Positions 52,156 to 61,198 of a stretch of DNA of 64,000 nucleotides are shown in pieces. Every line of letters begins with the position of its first letter. Positions within the stretch are counted from its first letter, which is position 1. The DNA comes from Pseudomonas frederiksbergensis (GTDB taxonomy: Bacteria; Pseudomonadota; Gammaproteobacteria; Pseudomonadales; Pseudomonadaceae): assembly GCF_017114915.1 (NCBI RefSeq), contig NZ_JAAUOE010000024.1:31838-95837 (forward strand). Reading direction: 5' to 3'. The notes below the pieces were generated by a model. It was not told where the DNA came from and did not search any database. It was given only the letters and a program-made list of their open reading frames with translations. A program made the translations under genes and the position numbers.

Positions 52156-52974
52156 TTACCCCATCAGGGCAATCAACTGCTGGCGCTGCGCATCCATGAG
52201 CATCGGGCCGAAACCGGCGCCGGCGTTTTCCGCCATGTAGCGCGGGTTGCCGGTGCCGGGGATGACACAGGTCACCGCCGGGTGGGCCAGCAGAAACTTG
52301 AGCGCCAGTTGCGCCCAACTGTTGACCCCTACTTGCGCCGCCCATCCCGGTAACGGTGTGCCTCTCAATCGAGCGAGCAAGCCACCGCCGCCGAACGGCC
52401 GATTGCAGATCACCGCCACGCCGCGTTCGCGACACAGCGGCAAAATTCGCTTCTCGACGCCTCGCTCGTCCAGGGCGTAGTTAATCTGCAAAAAGTCCAT
52501 CGGCTCGGCTTTCAACACCGCCTCCACCTCGTCATAGGCCGACGCCGTGTAATGGGTAATGCCGATGTAGCGGATGCGCCCTTCTGCCTTCCATTGGCGA
52601 AGGGTGGGCAGATGGGTTTTCCAGTCCAGCAGGTTGTGAATCTGCATCAGGTCGATACGGTCGGTCTGCAACAGCTTGAACGACTGTTCCATCTGCTCGA
52701 TGCCTTCTTCGCGGCCACGGGTCCAGACCTTGGTGGCCAGAAAGGCCGGCGAGCGAGGCTGATGGATCGACAGCAACTCACCGGTCGTCTGCTCGGCGCG
52801 ACCGTACATGGGCGAGCTGTCGATCACCTTTCCCCCTTTCTCGAACAACCCGCTGAGCACCGCGTGCAGTTGTTTGTAAGCGGCGTCTGAAGGCGCGACA
52901 TCAAAACCGCGATAGGTGCCCAGTCCGACCATGGGCAATGGCTCGTCGCTGGAAGGAATGGCTCGGGTCAGCAT
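52156..52974 (-). CDS. Aldo/keto reductase family protein
   Basis: A 272-residue NADPH-type reductase. Catalytic tetrad in FEKGGKVIDSSPMYGRAEQ (Asp, Tyr), FLATKVWT (Lys) and DLMQIHNLLDW (His); cofactor end GTGNPRYMAENAGAGFGP. The start MLTRAIPSSDEPLPMVGLG is preceded by CAGGAGGCAAG; a longer frame to 53244 overlaps the neighbour and is rejected. The N-terminus lacks the usual Arg-rich cofactor clamp. Substrate unknown. Divergent from an alpha/beta hydrolase across 141 bases. Confidence 0.87.
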   Translation of the reverse strand: MLTRAIPSSDEPLPMVGLGTYRGFDVAPSDAAYKQLHAVLSGLFEKGGKVIDSSPMYGRAEQTTGELLSIHQPRSPAFLATKVWTRGREEGIEQMEQSFKLLQTDRIDLMQIHNLLDWKTHLPTLRQWKAEGRIRYIGITHYTASAYDEVEAVLKAEPMDFLQINYALDERGVEKRILPLCRERGVAVICNRPFGGGGLLARLRGTPLPGWAAQVGVNSWAQLALKFLLAHPAVTCVIPGTGNPRYMAENAGAGFGPMLMDAQRQQLIALMG

Positions 52975-53115
52975 GTTCTTGCCTCCTGTTTGCAGCAAAG
53001 GCCGGATCGAAGGTGAAGACCGCCAATGCACCGCGGCTCTCCTGTACGACTGGAATAGCTGGACTACACTCTGGCAACGCGCAAGCAATAGCTGCCCCAA
53101 GGCCCGAAGCAGTCC

Positions 53116-53904
53116 ATGTCGTCCACTAAACTTAGCCGAATGTCGCGAACCCTGGTGTCTCTCTTCGCTTTCATTGCCATTGCATACCTGCTGCTCTGCG
53201 CCACGCTGTTCGTGTTCCAACGCGCCCTCATCTACTACCCGCAACCACGCGCCATCGACGCCCCCGAATCGCTTCTGACATTGTCAGTCGCCGACGCGCA
53301 GGTGCTGGTGACCGTCAGGCCCCACGACGGGCCGAAGGCGTTGATCTACTTCGGCGGCAACGCCGAAGACGTTTCCCGCAGCTTGCCCGGTTTTTCGCAG
53401 GCCTTTGCCGATCATGCGCTCTATTTGCTGCATTACCGAGGCTATGGCGGCAGCTCCGGGTCGCCATCCGAGGAGGCGATTCAGCGTGATGCCATGACCT
53501 TGTTCGACTTTGTCTACAACACCCATCCCGACATTGCAGTGATCGGTCGCAGCCTCGGTTCGGGTGTTGCCCTGCGCCTGGCCAGCCAGCGCCCGGCCTC
53601 GCGATTGATCCTGATCACGCCTTACAACAGCCTTGAAGACCTCGCCGTGCGCCAGTTTCCCTGGTTCCCGGTGAAGTGGCTGTTGCAGGACAAATTCGAA
53701 TCCTGGAAGTACGCCGCTCACATCACCGTCCCGACGCTGTTGATCGCGGCCGAGCACGACGAAGTCATTCCGCGCTCAAGCACAGACCAGCTCTACACGC
53801 ATTTCGCCAAGGGTGTGGCCTCACTGAAAGTCATACCGGGCACGGGCCACAACACGATTTCCGAGAGCCCCCACTACCTGCAGCTGCTGGGTGCCGCGCT
53901 GTGA
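53116..53904 (+). CDS. Membrane-anchored alpha/beta hydrolase
   Basis: A 262-residue hydrolase of the YqjL/FrsA-like (serine aminopeptidase S33) type. N-terminal TM (TLVSLFAFIAIAYLLLCATL) anchors it; the fold has oxyanion region IYFGGNAEDVSRSLP, YRGYGGSSGSPSEEAIQRDA, nucleophile Ser in VIGRSLGSGVALRLA, Asp in LIAAEHDEVIPRSS and His in GTGHNTISESPHYLQLL. The ATG used begins MSSTKLSRMSRTL; another in-frame ATG eight codons later is equally fit. Substrate unknown. Confidence 0.87.
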   Translation: MSSTKLSRMSRTLVSLFAFIAIAYLLLCATLFVFQRALIYYPQPRAIDAPESLLTLSVADAQVLVTVRPHDGPKALIYFGGNAEDVSRSLPGFSQAFADHALYLLHYRGYGGSSGSPSEEAIQRDAMTLFDFVYNTHPDIAVIGRSLGSGVALRLASQRPASRLILITPYNSLEDLAVRQFPWFPVKWLLQDKFESWKYAAHITVPTLLIAAEHDEVIPRSSTDQLYTHFAKGVASLKVIPGTGHNTISESPHYLQLLGAAL

Positions 53905-54091
53905 GGGCCATCACACCCGCAGGCCCATAAGGAGACGGTCACAAAATCGACATCAATGCTTAACGTTTTTTTTACAACCCAGCAGGCACGGTATGTGTGG
54001 CTGGGGACACCACGGAGCAAGGCCTGGAGCCAACGGTGGTATCGACTCAAAAAAATACGCTGATCAGCGCGCACTCAGGGGTAACTGTCAT

Positions 54092-54108
54092 GCAAAGGCA
54101 TCCTTTGC
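54092..54108. promoter_or_regulatory. Palindrome GCAAAGG-CAT-CCTTTGC before the epimerase gene
   Basis: Perfect 7-bp inverted repeat with a three-base spacer, 37 bases before the epimerase start. It may be an operator or a leader hairpin; the rest of the 241-base gap shows a run of T after AACG (around 53961) and nothing else recognisable. Confidence 0.5.
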
Positions 54109-54145
54109 GCAGAATGGGGATCAGTCATGCACAGGCGCAGGCCTC

Positions 54146-55123
54146 ATGACGGTTCTGGTCACTGGCGTCGCCGGTTTCATCGGGTATCACACCGCCAAGC
54201 GTTTGTGTCGCGAAGGCCTTGAAGTGATCGGTATCGACAACCTCAACGACTACTACAGCGTGGAGCTCAAACACGCGCGGCTCAAGGAGCTGGAATCATT
54301 GCCGGGCTTTCGTTTCCAGGCCCTGGACATCGTCGACAAACCGGCCCTGATGGCCCTGTTCGAAGCCCATGCTTTCACCGAGGTTGTGCACTTGGCCGCC
54401 CAGGCGGGTGTTCGCTATTCACTGAACAATCCGGACGTCTATGCGCAGTCCAATCTGGTGGGTTTTCTGAATGTGCTGGAAGCCTGCCGGCACCATCGCC
54501 CCGCGCACCTGATCTATGCCTCGAGCAGCTCGGTGTACGGCACCAACAGCAAAATGCCGTTCAGTGTCGAAGACGCCGTCGATCATCCCATTTCGCTGTA
54601 CGCCGCCAGCAAACGCGCCAATGAACTGATGGCGCACAGCTACTGCCACCTCTATGGCCTGAAAGCCAGCGGCTTGCGCTTTTTTACCGTTTACGGGCCT
54701 TGGGGGCGCCCCGACATGGCGCTGTTCAAGTTTACCGAGGCGATCATCAAAGGCTTGCCGATCGACATCTATAACGATGGCCAGATGTCGCGCGATTTCA
54801 CCTACATCGACGACATCGTCGAAAGCATCGCTCGCCTGCGCGCCAAGCCACCGGTGCCGAACACGCCAGGCGATGGCGTAAACCGGATTTTCAACATAGG
54901 CCGTGGCCAGCCAGTGCCGCTGCTGGCGTTCGTCGACTGCCTGGAATCGGCGCTGGGCATCAAGGCCCAACGCAATTTCATGCCGCTGCAGGCAGGCGAT
55001 GTGATCAAGACCTGGGCCGACATTTCGGCACTGGCCGAGTGGGTCGACTTCCGTCCTCAAGTGACGGTCGAGACCGGTGTGGCGGAATTTGTGAAGTGGT
55101 ATCGCCACTTCTATCAGATATGA
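54146..55123 (+). CDS. UDP-sugar 4-epimerase (UDP-glucuronate epimerase type)
   Basis: A 325-residue extended SDR. NAD fold VLVTGVAGFIGYHTAKRL, DNLNDYYSVELKHARL, LAAQAGVRYSLNNPDVY, SSSVYGTNSKMPF and catalytic ISLYAASKRANELM (Tyr-x3-Lys), then RFFTVYGPWGRPDMALFKFT, a motif typical of UDP-glucuronate 4-epimerases, which make UDP-galacturonate. It could also act on UDP-glucose relatives. The first gene of a five-gene operon. A frame starting at 53891 is longer but overlaps non-coding leader; the ATG at 54146 fits the fold. Confidence 0.88.
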   Translation: MTVLVTGVAGFIGYHTAKRLCREGLEVIGIDNLNDYYSVELKHARLKELESLPGFRFQALDIVDKPALMALFEAHAFTEVVHLAAQAGVRYSLNNPDVYAQSNLVGFLNVLEACRHHRPAHLIYASSSSVYGTNSKMPFSVEDAVDHPISLYAASKRANELMAHSYCHLYGLKASGLRFFTVYGPWGRPDMALFKFTEAIIKGLPIDIYNDGQMSRDFTYIDDIVESIARLRAKPPVPNTPGDGVNRIFNIGRGQPVPLLAFVDCLESALGIKAQRNFMPLQAGDVIKTWADISALAEWVDFRPQVTVETGVAEFVKWYRHFYQI

Positions 55124-55170
55124 AACGTGAGCCCTTGATAAATAAAAGACCAAGGAGCAAGGGGGATTCT

Positions 55171-55911
55171 ATGAGCCAAGACATTTTTGTATCTGTATTG
55201 ATTCCAGCAAAGAACGAAGCGAACAACCTCAAACCGTTACTGGAGGAAATCCGCGTCGCATTGGCCGATGAGGCCTACGAAATCATTGTCGTGGACGATG
55301 GCAGCACCGATGCCACCTTGCATGAACTGCGGCAGCTGAAAAACAGCGGCCTGGACGCGTTGCGCATCCTGCGCCATGAGCGCTCGCTGGGGCAAAGCAC
55401 CTCGCTCTACCACGCGGCGCTCGCCGCCCGGGGGCAATGGCTGGCCACCCTTGATGGCGACGGTCAAAACGACCCCGCGGACATCCCCGGGATGTTGGCG
55501 CTGGTGCGTGGGGAACAGGGTCTGGTCGACGTTCAGTTGGTGGCCGGGCACCGGGTCAACCGCCGCGATACCGCGAGCAAACGCTGGGCCTCGCGGTTCG
55601 CCAACGGGCTGCGCCGCCGCTTGCTCAATGACGCCACCCCGGACACCGGCTGCGGGCTGAAGCTGATCGAGCGCGCGGCGTTTCTGCGCCTGCCGTACTT
55701 CGACCACATGCATCGGTACATTCCCGCGCTGATCCAGCGTCACAACGGCCGAATGATCGTCCATCCGGTCAACCATCGGCCTCGCACCGCCGGTGTGTCC
55801 AAATACGGCAACATCGACCGCGCCCTGGTGGGCATTCTCGACCTGTTCGGCGTGTGGTGGCTGATCAAGCGCACGCGGTTGAACACCAACGCGCAGGAGA
55901 TCGAAGGATGA
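55171..55911 (+). CDS. Family 2 glycosyltransferase (polyprenyl-phosphate sugar synthase type)
   Basis: A 246-residue enzyme. The start MSQDIFVSVLIPAKNEANN is followed by VVDDGSTDATLHELRQ, TLDGDGQNDPADIPGM (the DxD-type metal site) and DTGCGLKLIERAAF, the Dpm1/ArnC-like pattern. No TM anchor of its own is evident after the domain, except a short C-terminal hydrophobic stretch (ALVGILDLFGVWWL). It would load a sugar, likely from the preceding epimerase, on undecaprenyl phosphate. A ribosome site (GGGGGA) lies before the ATG; the stop overlaps the next gene by four bases. Confidence 0.87.
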   Translation: MSQDIFVSVLIPAKNEANNLKPLLEEIRVALADEAYEIIVVDDGSTDATLHELRQLKNSGLDALRILRHERSLGQSTSLYHAALAARGQWLATLDGDGQNDPADIPGMLALVRGEQGLVDVQLVAGHRVNRRDTASKRWASRFANGLRRRLLNDATPDTGCGLKLIERAAFLRLPYFDHMHRYIPALIQRHNGRMIVHPVNHRPRTAGVSKYGNIDRALVGILDLFGVWWLIKRTRLNTNAQEIEG

Positions 55912-56186
55912 ACCTTTCCCGCGAAACCCTGTGGCTGGTGATCGGCTTCGGTGGCCAGATCGCCTTTACCGGGCGCTTCGTCTTGCAGTGGCTGTACAGC
56001 GAATACAAAAAACGCAGCGTGATCCCGGTGAGTTTCTGGTACCTGAGCATCGTCGGCAGCACACTGCTGTTCGCTTATGCCATTTACCGGGAAGACCCGG
56101 TGTTCATCGTCGGCCAGGCCTTTGGCTCCATCGTCTATCTGCGCAATTTGCAATTGATTGCCCGCAGCAAACACCTGAAGGACTGA
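55908..56186 (+). CDS. LAB_N-domain small membrane protein
   Basis: A 92-residue protein with three TM segments (about 7-24, 41-59, 64-82), typical of the lipid-A-disaccharide-synthase N-terminal-like (LAB_N) family: GFGGQIAFTGRFVLQWLYSE, SVIPVSFWYLSIVGSTLLFA, VFIVGQAFGSIVYLRNL. Such proteins are regularly found with GT2 and ArnT-like genes and are thought to act in handling lipid-linked sugars, perhaps as a flippase part. It overlaps the GT2 gene by four bases (ATGA). Confidence 0.85.
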   Translation: MNLSRETLWLVIGFGGQIAFTGRFVLQWLYSEYKKRSVIPVSFWYLSIVGSTLLFAYAIYREDPVFIVGQAFGSIVYLRNLQLIARSKHLKD

Positions 56187-56189
56187 GCC

Positions 56190-57710
56190 ATGCGTAAACC
56201 CCTGTCGCCCGGCATCGAATGCCTGGGCCTGGTGCTGCTTGCCCTGCTGTTGATCGGCGCTGGCCTGGGGCTGCGTCAACCGCAAAACGTCGACGAGGAA
56301 CGCTTCCTCGGCGTAGCGCTGGAAATGCTGCACAACGGCTCATGGCTCATCCCTCACCGCGCCGCGGAGATCTACGGCGATAAACCGCCGATCTTCATGT
56401 GGATGGTGGCGCTCTTCGCATGGCTCACCGGCCTGCCCGCCCTCGCCCTGTATATTCCGGGGCTGTTGTCGGCCGCGACGGTCACGGCCGTGGTCTACGA
56501 CCTGGGCCGCCGTCTGTGGAATCAACGCATCGGTCGAATAGCGGCGCTGTTGTACCTGGCCACGTACCAGACTTACAGCATCCTGCGTACCGGTCAGATC
56601 GACAGCCTGTTGATTCTGTTCACGTCCCTGGGCCTATACGGGCTGGCGCGACACCTGTTGCTGGGGCCGGCGTGGCGTTGGTTTTATGTAGGCTGCGCCG
56701 CCATGGGCATCGGCGTGATCACCAAAGGGGTCGGCTTCGTCCCGGTCCTGATGCTGATTCCGTATGCCTACGCAGTGCGCAAAAACTGGTCCGGTGTAGT
56801 GGCCATGCCCGATCAGAAGCGCAAGTGGTTCCTGGGCTTTTTGGTCGCCCTCGGCGCCATCGCGATCTGGCTGCTGCCCCTGGCACTGTCCATCGCGCTC
56901 AATGGCACCGCGGATGAAATCGCCTATGCGCGCGAAATCCTGCTGCGCCAGACGGCGGAACGCTATGCCGCCGCGTGGCACCATCGCGAACCGTTCTGGT
57001 ATTTCTTCGTCAACGTCATCCCGCAATACTGGCTGCCGTTGGTGTTGGCCCTGCCGTGGCTGGTGCCGGCCTGGCGCAAGCAACTGCGCAAGCATGACGG
57101 TCGAGCGCTGGTGCTGCTGGGCTGGGTCGTGCTGGTGGTGCTGTTTTTCTGCCTGAGCAGCGGCAAGCGCAAGTTGTACATCTACCCGGCGTTGCCGGGG
57201 CTGGTGCTGGTGGCGGCGCCGCTGATTCCCTGGCTGCTCAAGCGCTGGTTCGGCAAGCGTCCGCGCGGTAGGCGGGTTTTCCAGGCGCTGGTGGTGACCT
57301 GGTTTGTTCTGTGGTTCGCCCGTGGGTTCATCGAGCCGATCAAGGAAGGTCGCAACCCCCATGAAGCGATCATGGCGCAGGCGGCGACCATGACCCATGG
57401 CGCCGACCTGGTGTTGGTCAACTGGCGCGAGGGCCACTGGTTATTCGCCCGGCAGCCGATCGTGCATTTCGGGATGAGCAACTCCTCGGTCGAACAAGCG
57501 GCGCAATGGCTGCGCGAACACCGCGACGCCTACGCCTTGGTCCCGGACGAAGTGCTGGGCCAGTGCTTCAATCCCCAGGCCGCCCATGAGCTGGGCGAAA
57601 CGTCTCGTGCGCAGTGGTCAATCGTGGGCGCCGATGCCGATAACGGCCAATGCCAGCCCGGACAACCCGCCAAGGTCTATCGCTTCAGTTGGAACAAGGA
57701 CAAGTCATGA
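56190..57710 (+). CDS. ArnT-like glycosyltransferase (polytopic, PMT superfamily)
   Basis: A 506-residue inner-membrane transferase. First loop RQPQNVDEERFLGVALEMLH holds the Asp-Glu typical of ArnT/PMT enzymes; GDKPPIFMWMVALFAWLTG and many TM segments follow to about 370, then a periplasmic C-terminal domain (NWREGHWLFARQPIVHFGM, PGQPAKVYRFSW). It would move the sugar from the polyprenyl carrier to an outer-leaflet acceptor such as lipid A. It starts three bases after the LAB_N stop and its own stop overlaps the next start. Confidence 0.88.
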   Translation: MRKPLSPGIECLGLVLLALLLIGAGLGLRQPQNVDEERFLGVALEMLHNGSWLIPHRAAEIYGDKPPIFMWMVALFAWLTGLPALALYIPGLLSAATVTAVVYDLGRRLWNQRIGRIAALLYLATYQTYSILRTGQIDSLLILFTSLGLYGLARHLLLGPAWRWFYVGCAAMGIGVITKGVGFVPVLMLIPYAYAVRKNWSGVVAMPDQKRKWFLGFLVALGAIAIWLLPLALSIALNGTADEIAYAREILLRQTAERYAAAWHHREPFWYFFVNVIPQYWLPLVLALPWLVPAWRKQLRKHDGRALVLLGWVVLVVLFFCLSSGKRKLYIYPALPGLVLVAAPLIPWLLKRWFGKRPRGRRVFQALVVTWFVLWFARGFIEPIKEGRNPHEAIMAQAATMTHGADLVLVNWREGHWLFARQPIVHFGMSNSSVEQAAQWLREHRDAYALVPDEVLGQCFNPQAAHELGETSRAQWSIVGADADNGQCQPGQPAKVYRFSWNKDKS

Positions 57711-58636
57711 GCAAGCGATGGAAAACGGGGCTGTTTTTCATTGTTGTACTGCTTGGCGCCTATGCGGTTTCCGCACGTTTCATGGTCCACCAGCAGCTGT
57801 ATGCGTACTGGCAAAACCGCTGGCATGGCAATCAGGCGCCCGATAAAAATATCTGGCTGCCGGACTATAAAGCCGTGATCCAGGCCAAGCCTGTCGCGGG
57901 CATCACCAATTTGTCCGGCGTCGCCTATGACCCGGATCACGATCGTCTGCTGGGTATCACCAATGGTGTGCCCATGGAGATTGTGGCCATGAGCCGTAAC
58001 GGCGACCTGCTCGAACGTTACCCGCTGATCGGCTTCCAGGACACCGAAGGCATTGCATACATGGGCAATGGGCGTGTGGTGGTCGCCGATGAAGTGTTGC
58101 AGCGGCTGTACGTCGTCACCCTGCCGGACAGCCCGAGCCCGATCCATGTGGAAAACGCCCCGTTTGTCGCCGTCGAGATCAACCTGAGCGAACACAACAA
58201 GGGCTTTGAAGGCGTGACCTATGATGCGGCCAATGATCGTATCTTCGCGATCAAGGAACGCGATCCGCGGCAGCTGTTTACGGTCACGGGCATGCGGGCG
58301 TCCATCGGCGGCCCGTTGCAGGCGCGCATCAAGGACTTGACCCACTGGATCGACCGCAGCGTCTTCGGCCTGGATCTTTCCGAGGGTTACTACGATCCAC
58401 GGACCGGTCACTTGTTGTTATTGAGCGAACAGTCCAGCAACCTGACCGAACTGGACCAGGACGGCAACTTCGTCAGCTTCCGCACCCTGCTCGGCCTCAA
58501 TGACCTGAAAAAAACCATCCCGCAAGCCGAGGGCATGACCATGGACACCTCCGGCGAGCTCTACATTGTGAGCGAGCCCAACCTGTTCTACCGGTTCTCC
58601 AAGTCGAAGGCTGCTGTGGCGCAGAATCAGCAATAG
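57707..58636 (+). CDS. SdiA-regulated-type beta-propeller protein
   Basis: A 309-residue exported protein: an N-terminal TM or signal anchor (KTGLFFIVVLLGAYAVSARF) followed by repeated blades (NLSGVAYDPDHDRLLGITNG, DTEGIAYMGNGRVVVADEVL, KGFEGVTYDAANDRIFAIKE, AEGMTMDTSGELYIVSEPNL). The Glu-Gly pattern in each blade is characteristic of the YjiK/SdiA-regulated family. It overlaps the ArnT-like gene by four bases and so belongs to the operon. It may recognise or remodel the decorated surface glycan. Function unproven. Confidence 0.82.
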   Translation: MSKRWKTGLFFIVVLLGAYAVSARFMVHQQLYAYWQNRWHGNQAPDKNIWLPDYKAVIQAKPVAGITNLSGVAYDPDHDRLLGITNGVPMEIVAMSRNGDLLERYPLIGFQDTEGIAYMGNGRVVVADEVLQRLYVVTLPDSPSPIHVENAPFVAVEINLSEHNKGFEGVTYDAANDRIFAIKERDPRQLFTVTGMRASIGGPLQARIKDLTHWIDRSVFGLDLSEGYYDPRTGHLLLLSEQSSNLTELDQDGNFVSFRTLLGLNDLKKTIPQAEGMTMDTSGELYIVSEPNLFYRFSKSKAAVAQNQQ

Positions 58637-58663
58637 CCTTAATGGGTATTGTGCTGGATGGGC

Positions 58664-58692
58664 GGCTGCCGAGCCCGCGAGGCAGCTGCTAC
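58664..58692. repeat. REP-like unit, second copy of the GTAGCAGC family
   Basis: GGCTGCCGAGCCCGCGAGGC followed by AGCTGCTAC matches the reverse complement of the unit at 34366. It lies just downstream of the epimerase-to-propeller operon and may be its transcript end. Confidence 0.65.
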
Positions 58693-58875
58693 GGATCACA
58701 TCACGGCTGAACTGACCACCTATCGGACAACTTCCCCACCCTTGCGCCATCAAACCGATTCAGGGGCTTTAATGGTTGCAGAACTCCAAGCCAGCCCCTC
58801 ACCCCGTCCAGAAACACGACGCTCCAGCGGGGCTGACACCTCGCCACCCACTGCGCTCGCATCGGGAGACTCGTC

Positions 58876-59625
58876 ATGAAAATCGTCGTCATTGGCGGTA
58901 CCGGGCTGATCGGCAGGCAGCTCTGCAAAAATCTGCAAAACCTGGGGCATGAAACCCTGGCCGCGTCCCCGAGCACCGGCGTCAACACCCTCACCGGCGA
59001 AGGATTGCAAGGTGCCCTGCAAGGCACCGATGTGGTGATCGACGTGGCCAACTCGCCCTCCTTCGAAGACGCTGCCGTGCTCGATTTTTTCGAAACCAGT
59101 GGACGCAACCTGCTCGCCGCCGAGAAAGCCGCCGGGGTCAAACACCATGTCGCCCTGTCGGTGGTGGGCACCGAGCGCATGCTCGACAGCGGCTATTTCC
59201 GGGCCAAAATGGCCCAGGAAAAACTCATCAAGGACTCAGGCATTCCTTACACAATCCTGCGGGCCACGCAGTTTTTTGAATTCATCGGGGCCATTTCACA
59301 TTCGGGCGTGCAGGACGGCGACTCCGTGCGCTTGACCTCCGCCGCGTTGCAACCGATTGCCGCGTTCGATGTAGCGACTGCGCTGGCGAAAGTCGCGGTG
59401 CAGGCGCCGAGCAACCAGACCCTGGAAGTGGCCGGGCCCGAGCGCTGGCCGTTGGTGGAGTTCGTGCGCTTGTTTTTGCAACACACCAACGATCCGCGCC
59501 AGGCCCAACCGGACGACACGGTCCCCTACTTCGGCGCGCCGATCGATGACCACACACTGACGCCGGGAGAGCACCCCATCGTCGGGCCGACGCGTTTCGA
59601 AACCTGGCTCAAGAGCAACACCTGA
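58876..59625 (+). CDS. NmrA-like NAD(P)-binding oxidoreductase
   Basis: A 249-residue atypical SDR with the N-terminal Rossmann motif IVVIGGTGLIGRQLCKNL, VALSVVGTERMLDSGYFRAK (the Tyr-x-x-x-Lys position) and RATQFFEFIGAISHSG, as in NmrA-like reductases or redox sensors. Ribosome site GGGAGAC precedes the ATG. The gene stands alone and convergent to the MATE gene, 15 bases apart. Substrate unknown. Confidence 0.85.
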   Translation: MKIVVIGGTGLIGRQLCKNLQNLGHETLAASPSTGVNTLTGEGLQGALQGTDVVIDVANSPSFEDAAVLDFFETSGRNLLAAEKAAGVKHHVALSVVGTERMLDSGYFRAKMAQEKLIKDSGIPYTILRATQFFEFIGAISHSGVQDGDSVRLTSAALQPIAAFDVATALAKVAVQAPSNQTLEVAGPERWPLVEFVRLFLQHTNDPRQAQPDDTVPYFGAPIDDHTLTPGEHPIVGPTRFETWLKSNT

Positions 59626-59640
59626 CAGGTCATTGAGGGC

Positions 59641-61002
59641 CTACACCAACCGCTCAATCTTCTGATGCTGCCAGACCATTTTGTAATACAGCGTCTGCAG
59701 CATCAGCATGCCCAGGTACGCCACCGGGAACGCCATCCACACCCCTTGCAGCCCAAAGCGCGCATCCAGCAGATACGCCACCGGCAACTGCACCCCGACC
59801 ACGCAAACGATCGAAACCACCACCGGCACCAACACCGCGCCGCTGGCGCGCATGATGCCGCCGATGATCGCCTGAAAACCGAATACCAGCAGGCTCCAGA
59901 GCATGATGTGCAACAAGTGCTCGGCCATCGCCCGGGTGGAATCCTCCGTGAGGAACAACCCAAGCAACCAGTGCGACAGCAGATAACCCAACAGTACCAG
60001 GCCACCGGTCAGGCACACGTTGATCAACAACCCGGTGCGCAAAATCGGCCCCATGCGCTCGATGCGTCCGGCCCCGATGGCCTGCGCGCCGAGAATCGAC
60101 GCCGCAATCGCAATCGACAACGCCGGGAACTGCACGTAGTTGACGATCTGCGTCACCGCCCCGTACGCCGCTGTCGCTTGAGAACCATGCTGGTTCACCA
60201 GCGCCAGAATCACCAGTTCCGACAACGACAGCACCACCATCTGCAACCCCGTGGGCAAACCGATGCGCAGCACCTTGCCGAGTATTTCCATGTCCAAGCG
60301 CATCGCCGCAAAAAACTCCCGATCCGGCGCCATCGGATGCCCCTTGCGAATCAACCGCCACGCCAGCCATCCCATCGCCGACATGTTCCCCACCAACCCC
60401 GCCCACGCCGCACTTTGAATCCCCATCGGTGGCAGCCCCAACCAGCCGAGAATCAACGCCGGCGTCAGCGCCAGCCCCACACACGTCGACACCACCAACG
60501 CCAACAACGGCGACAGCGTATCGCTCACCCCGCGCAGCAACTGCGTGAACAACACAAACACCAACAGCGACGGCAAGATCCACATCATCACATGGGCATA
60601 CGCCACCGCATCGTCCAGCACATCCGCCGGCGTGCCCAGCCCCTGCAATGCAGGCCGGGCGAACACACTGCCCAACACCGCCGCCGCCAACCCGATCATC
60701 GCCCCCAACAGCAACGTCGAACCGGCGATCGCCTTCACCAGATGCACCTCACGAGCGCCCCAGGCCTGACCGATCAACACCCCAGCACCCGCGCCAAGGC
60801 CGATGACCAAGGCGATGAAGAAGAACACTATGGGAAACATACCCGATACCGCCGCTAACGCCTGGGTGCCGAGCAATTGACCGATATAGATGCTATTGAT
60901 GGTGCCGGACATGGACTGGAGGAAGTTGGAGAGGACCATGGGGGCGAGGAACAGGAGGTAGGTTTGCCAGAGGGGGTGTTGGGGTTTGGTTGGGGTTTGC
61001 AT
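59641..61002 (-). CDS. MATE-family efflux transporter
   Basis: A 453-residue membrane pump with about twelve hydrophobic segments and two MATE halves (APMVLSNFLQSMSGTINSIY, IGQLLGTQALAAVSGMFPIV; IGLPTGLQMVVLSLSELVIL, LVNQHGSQATAAYGAVTQIV). The Gly-Gln-Ala-x-Gly motif is GVLIGQAWGA. It exports cationic drugs with Na+ or H+. It is convergent to the NmrA-like gene. Antisense frames of 397 and 309 residues in this GC-rich gene are not genes. Confidence 0.9.
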   Translation of the reverse strand: MQTPTKPQHPLWQTYLLFLAPMVLSNFLQSMSGTINSIYIGQLLGTQALAAVSGMFPIVFFFIALVIGLGAGAGVLIGQAWGAREVHLVKAIAGSTLLLGAMIGLAAAVLGSVFARPALQGLGTPADVLDDAVAYAHVMMWILPSLLVFVLFTQLLRGVSDTLSPLLALVVSTCVGLALTPALILGWLGLPPMGIQSAAWAGLVGNMSAMGWLAWRLIRKGHPMAPDREFFAAMRLDMEILGKVLRIGLPTGLQMVVLSLSELVILALVNQHGSQATAAYGAVTQIVNYVQFPALSIAIAASILGAQAIGAGRIERMGPILRTGLLINVCLTGGLVLLGYLLSHWLLGLFLTEDSTRAMAEHLLHIMLWSLLVFGFQAIIGGIMRASGAVLVPVVVSIVCVVGVQLPVAYLLDARFGLQGVWMAFPVAYLGMLMLQTLYYKMVWQHQKIERLV

Positions 61003-61198
61003 TGAGGTCCGTCTCGGGTGGGGGCTGGTGTTTTGGGGATTCTACGCTACGGGGCTGGGAACAATGCGCTCCTGTTTTTCGGATTTGGGTAGCAAAAGTA
61101 ATAGGTGCGTTCGGCCATTAGCAGTCGGTCGGAGGTATCCACTGAATCAGGGACGACTCAATCACTAATGCCCGGAGGTGGCTCAGGCAAATCGAGAG

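Noticed and set aside
59654..60583. 309-residue minus-strand frame rich in Gly/Val/Ala overlapping the MATE gene
   Set aside because: Shadow of the MATE gene in another frame; GC-driven open frame.
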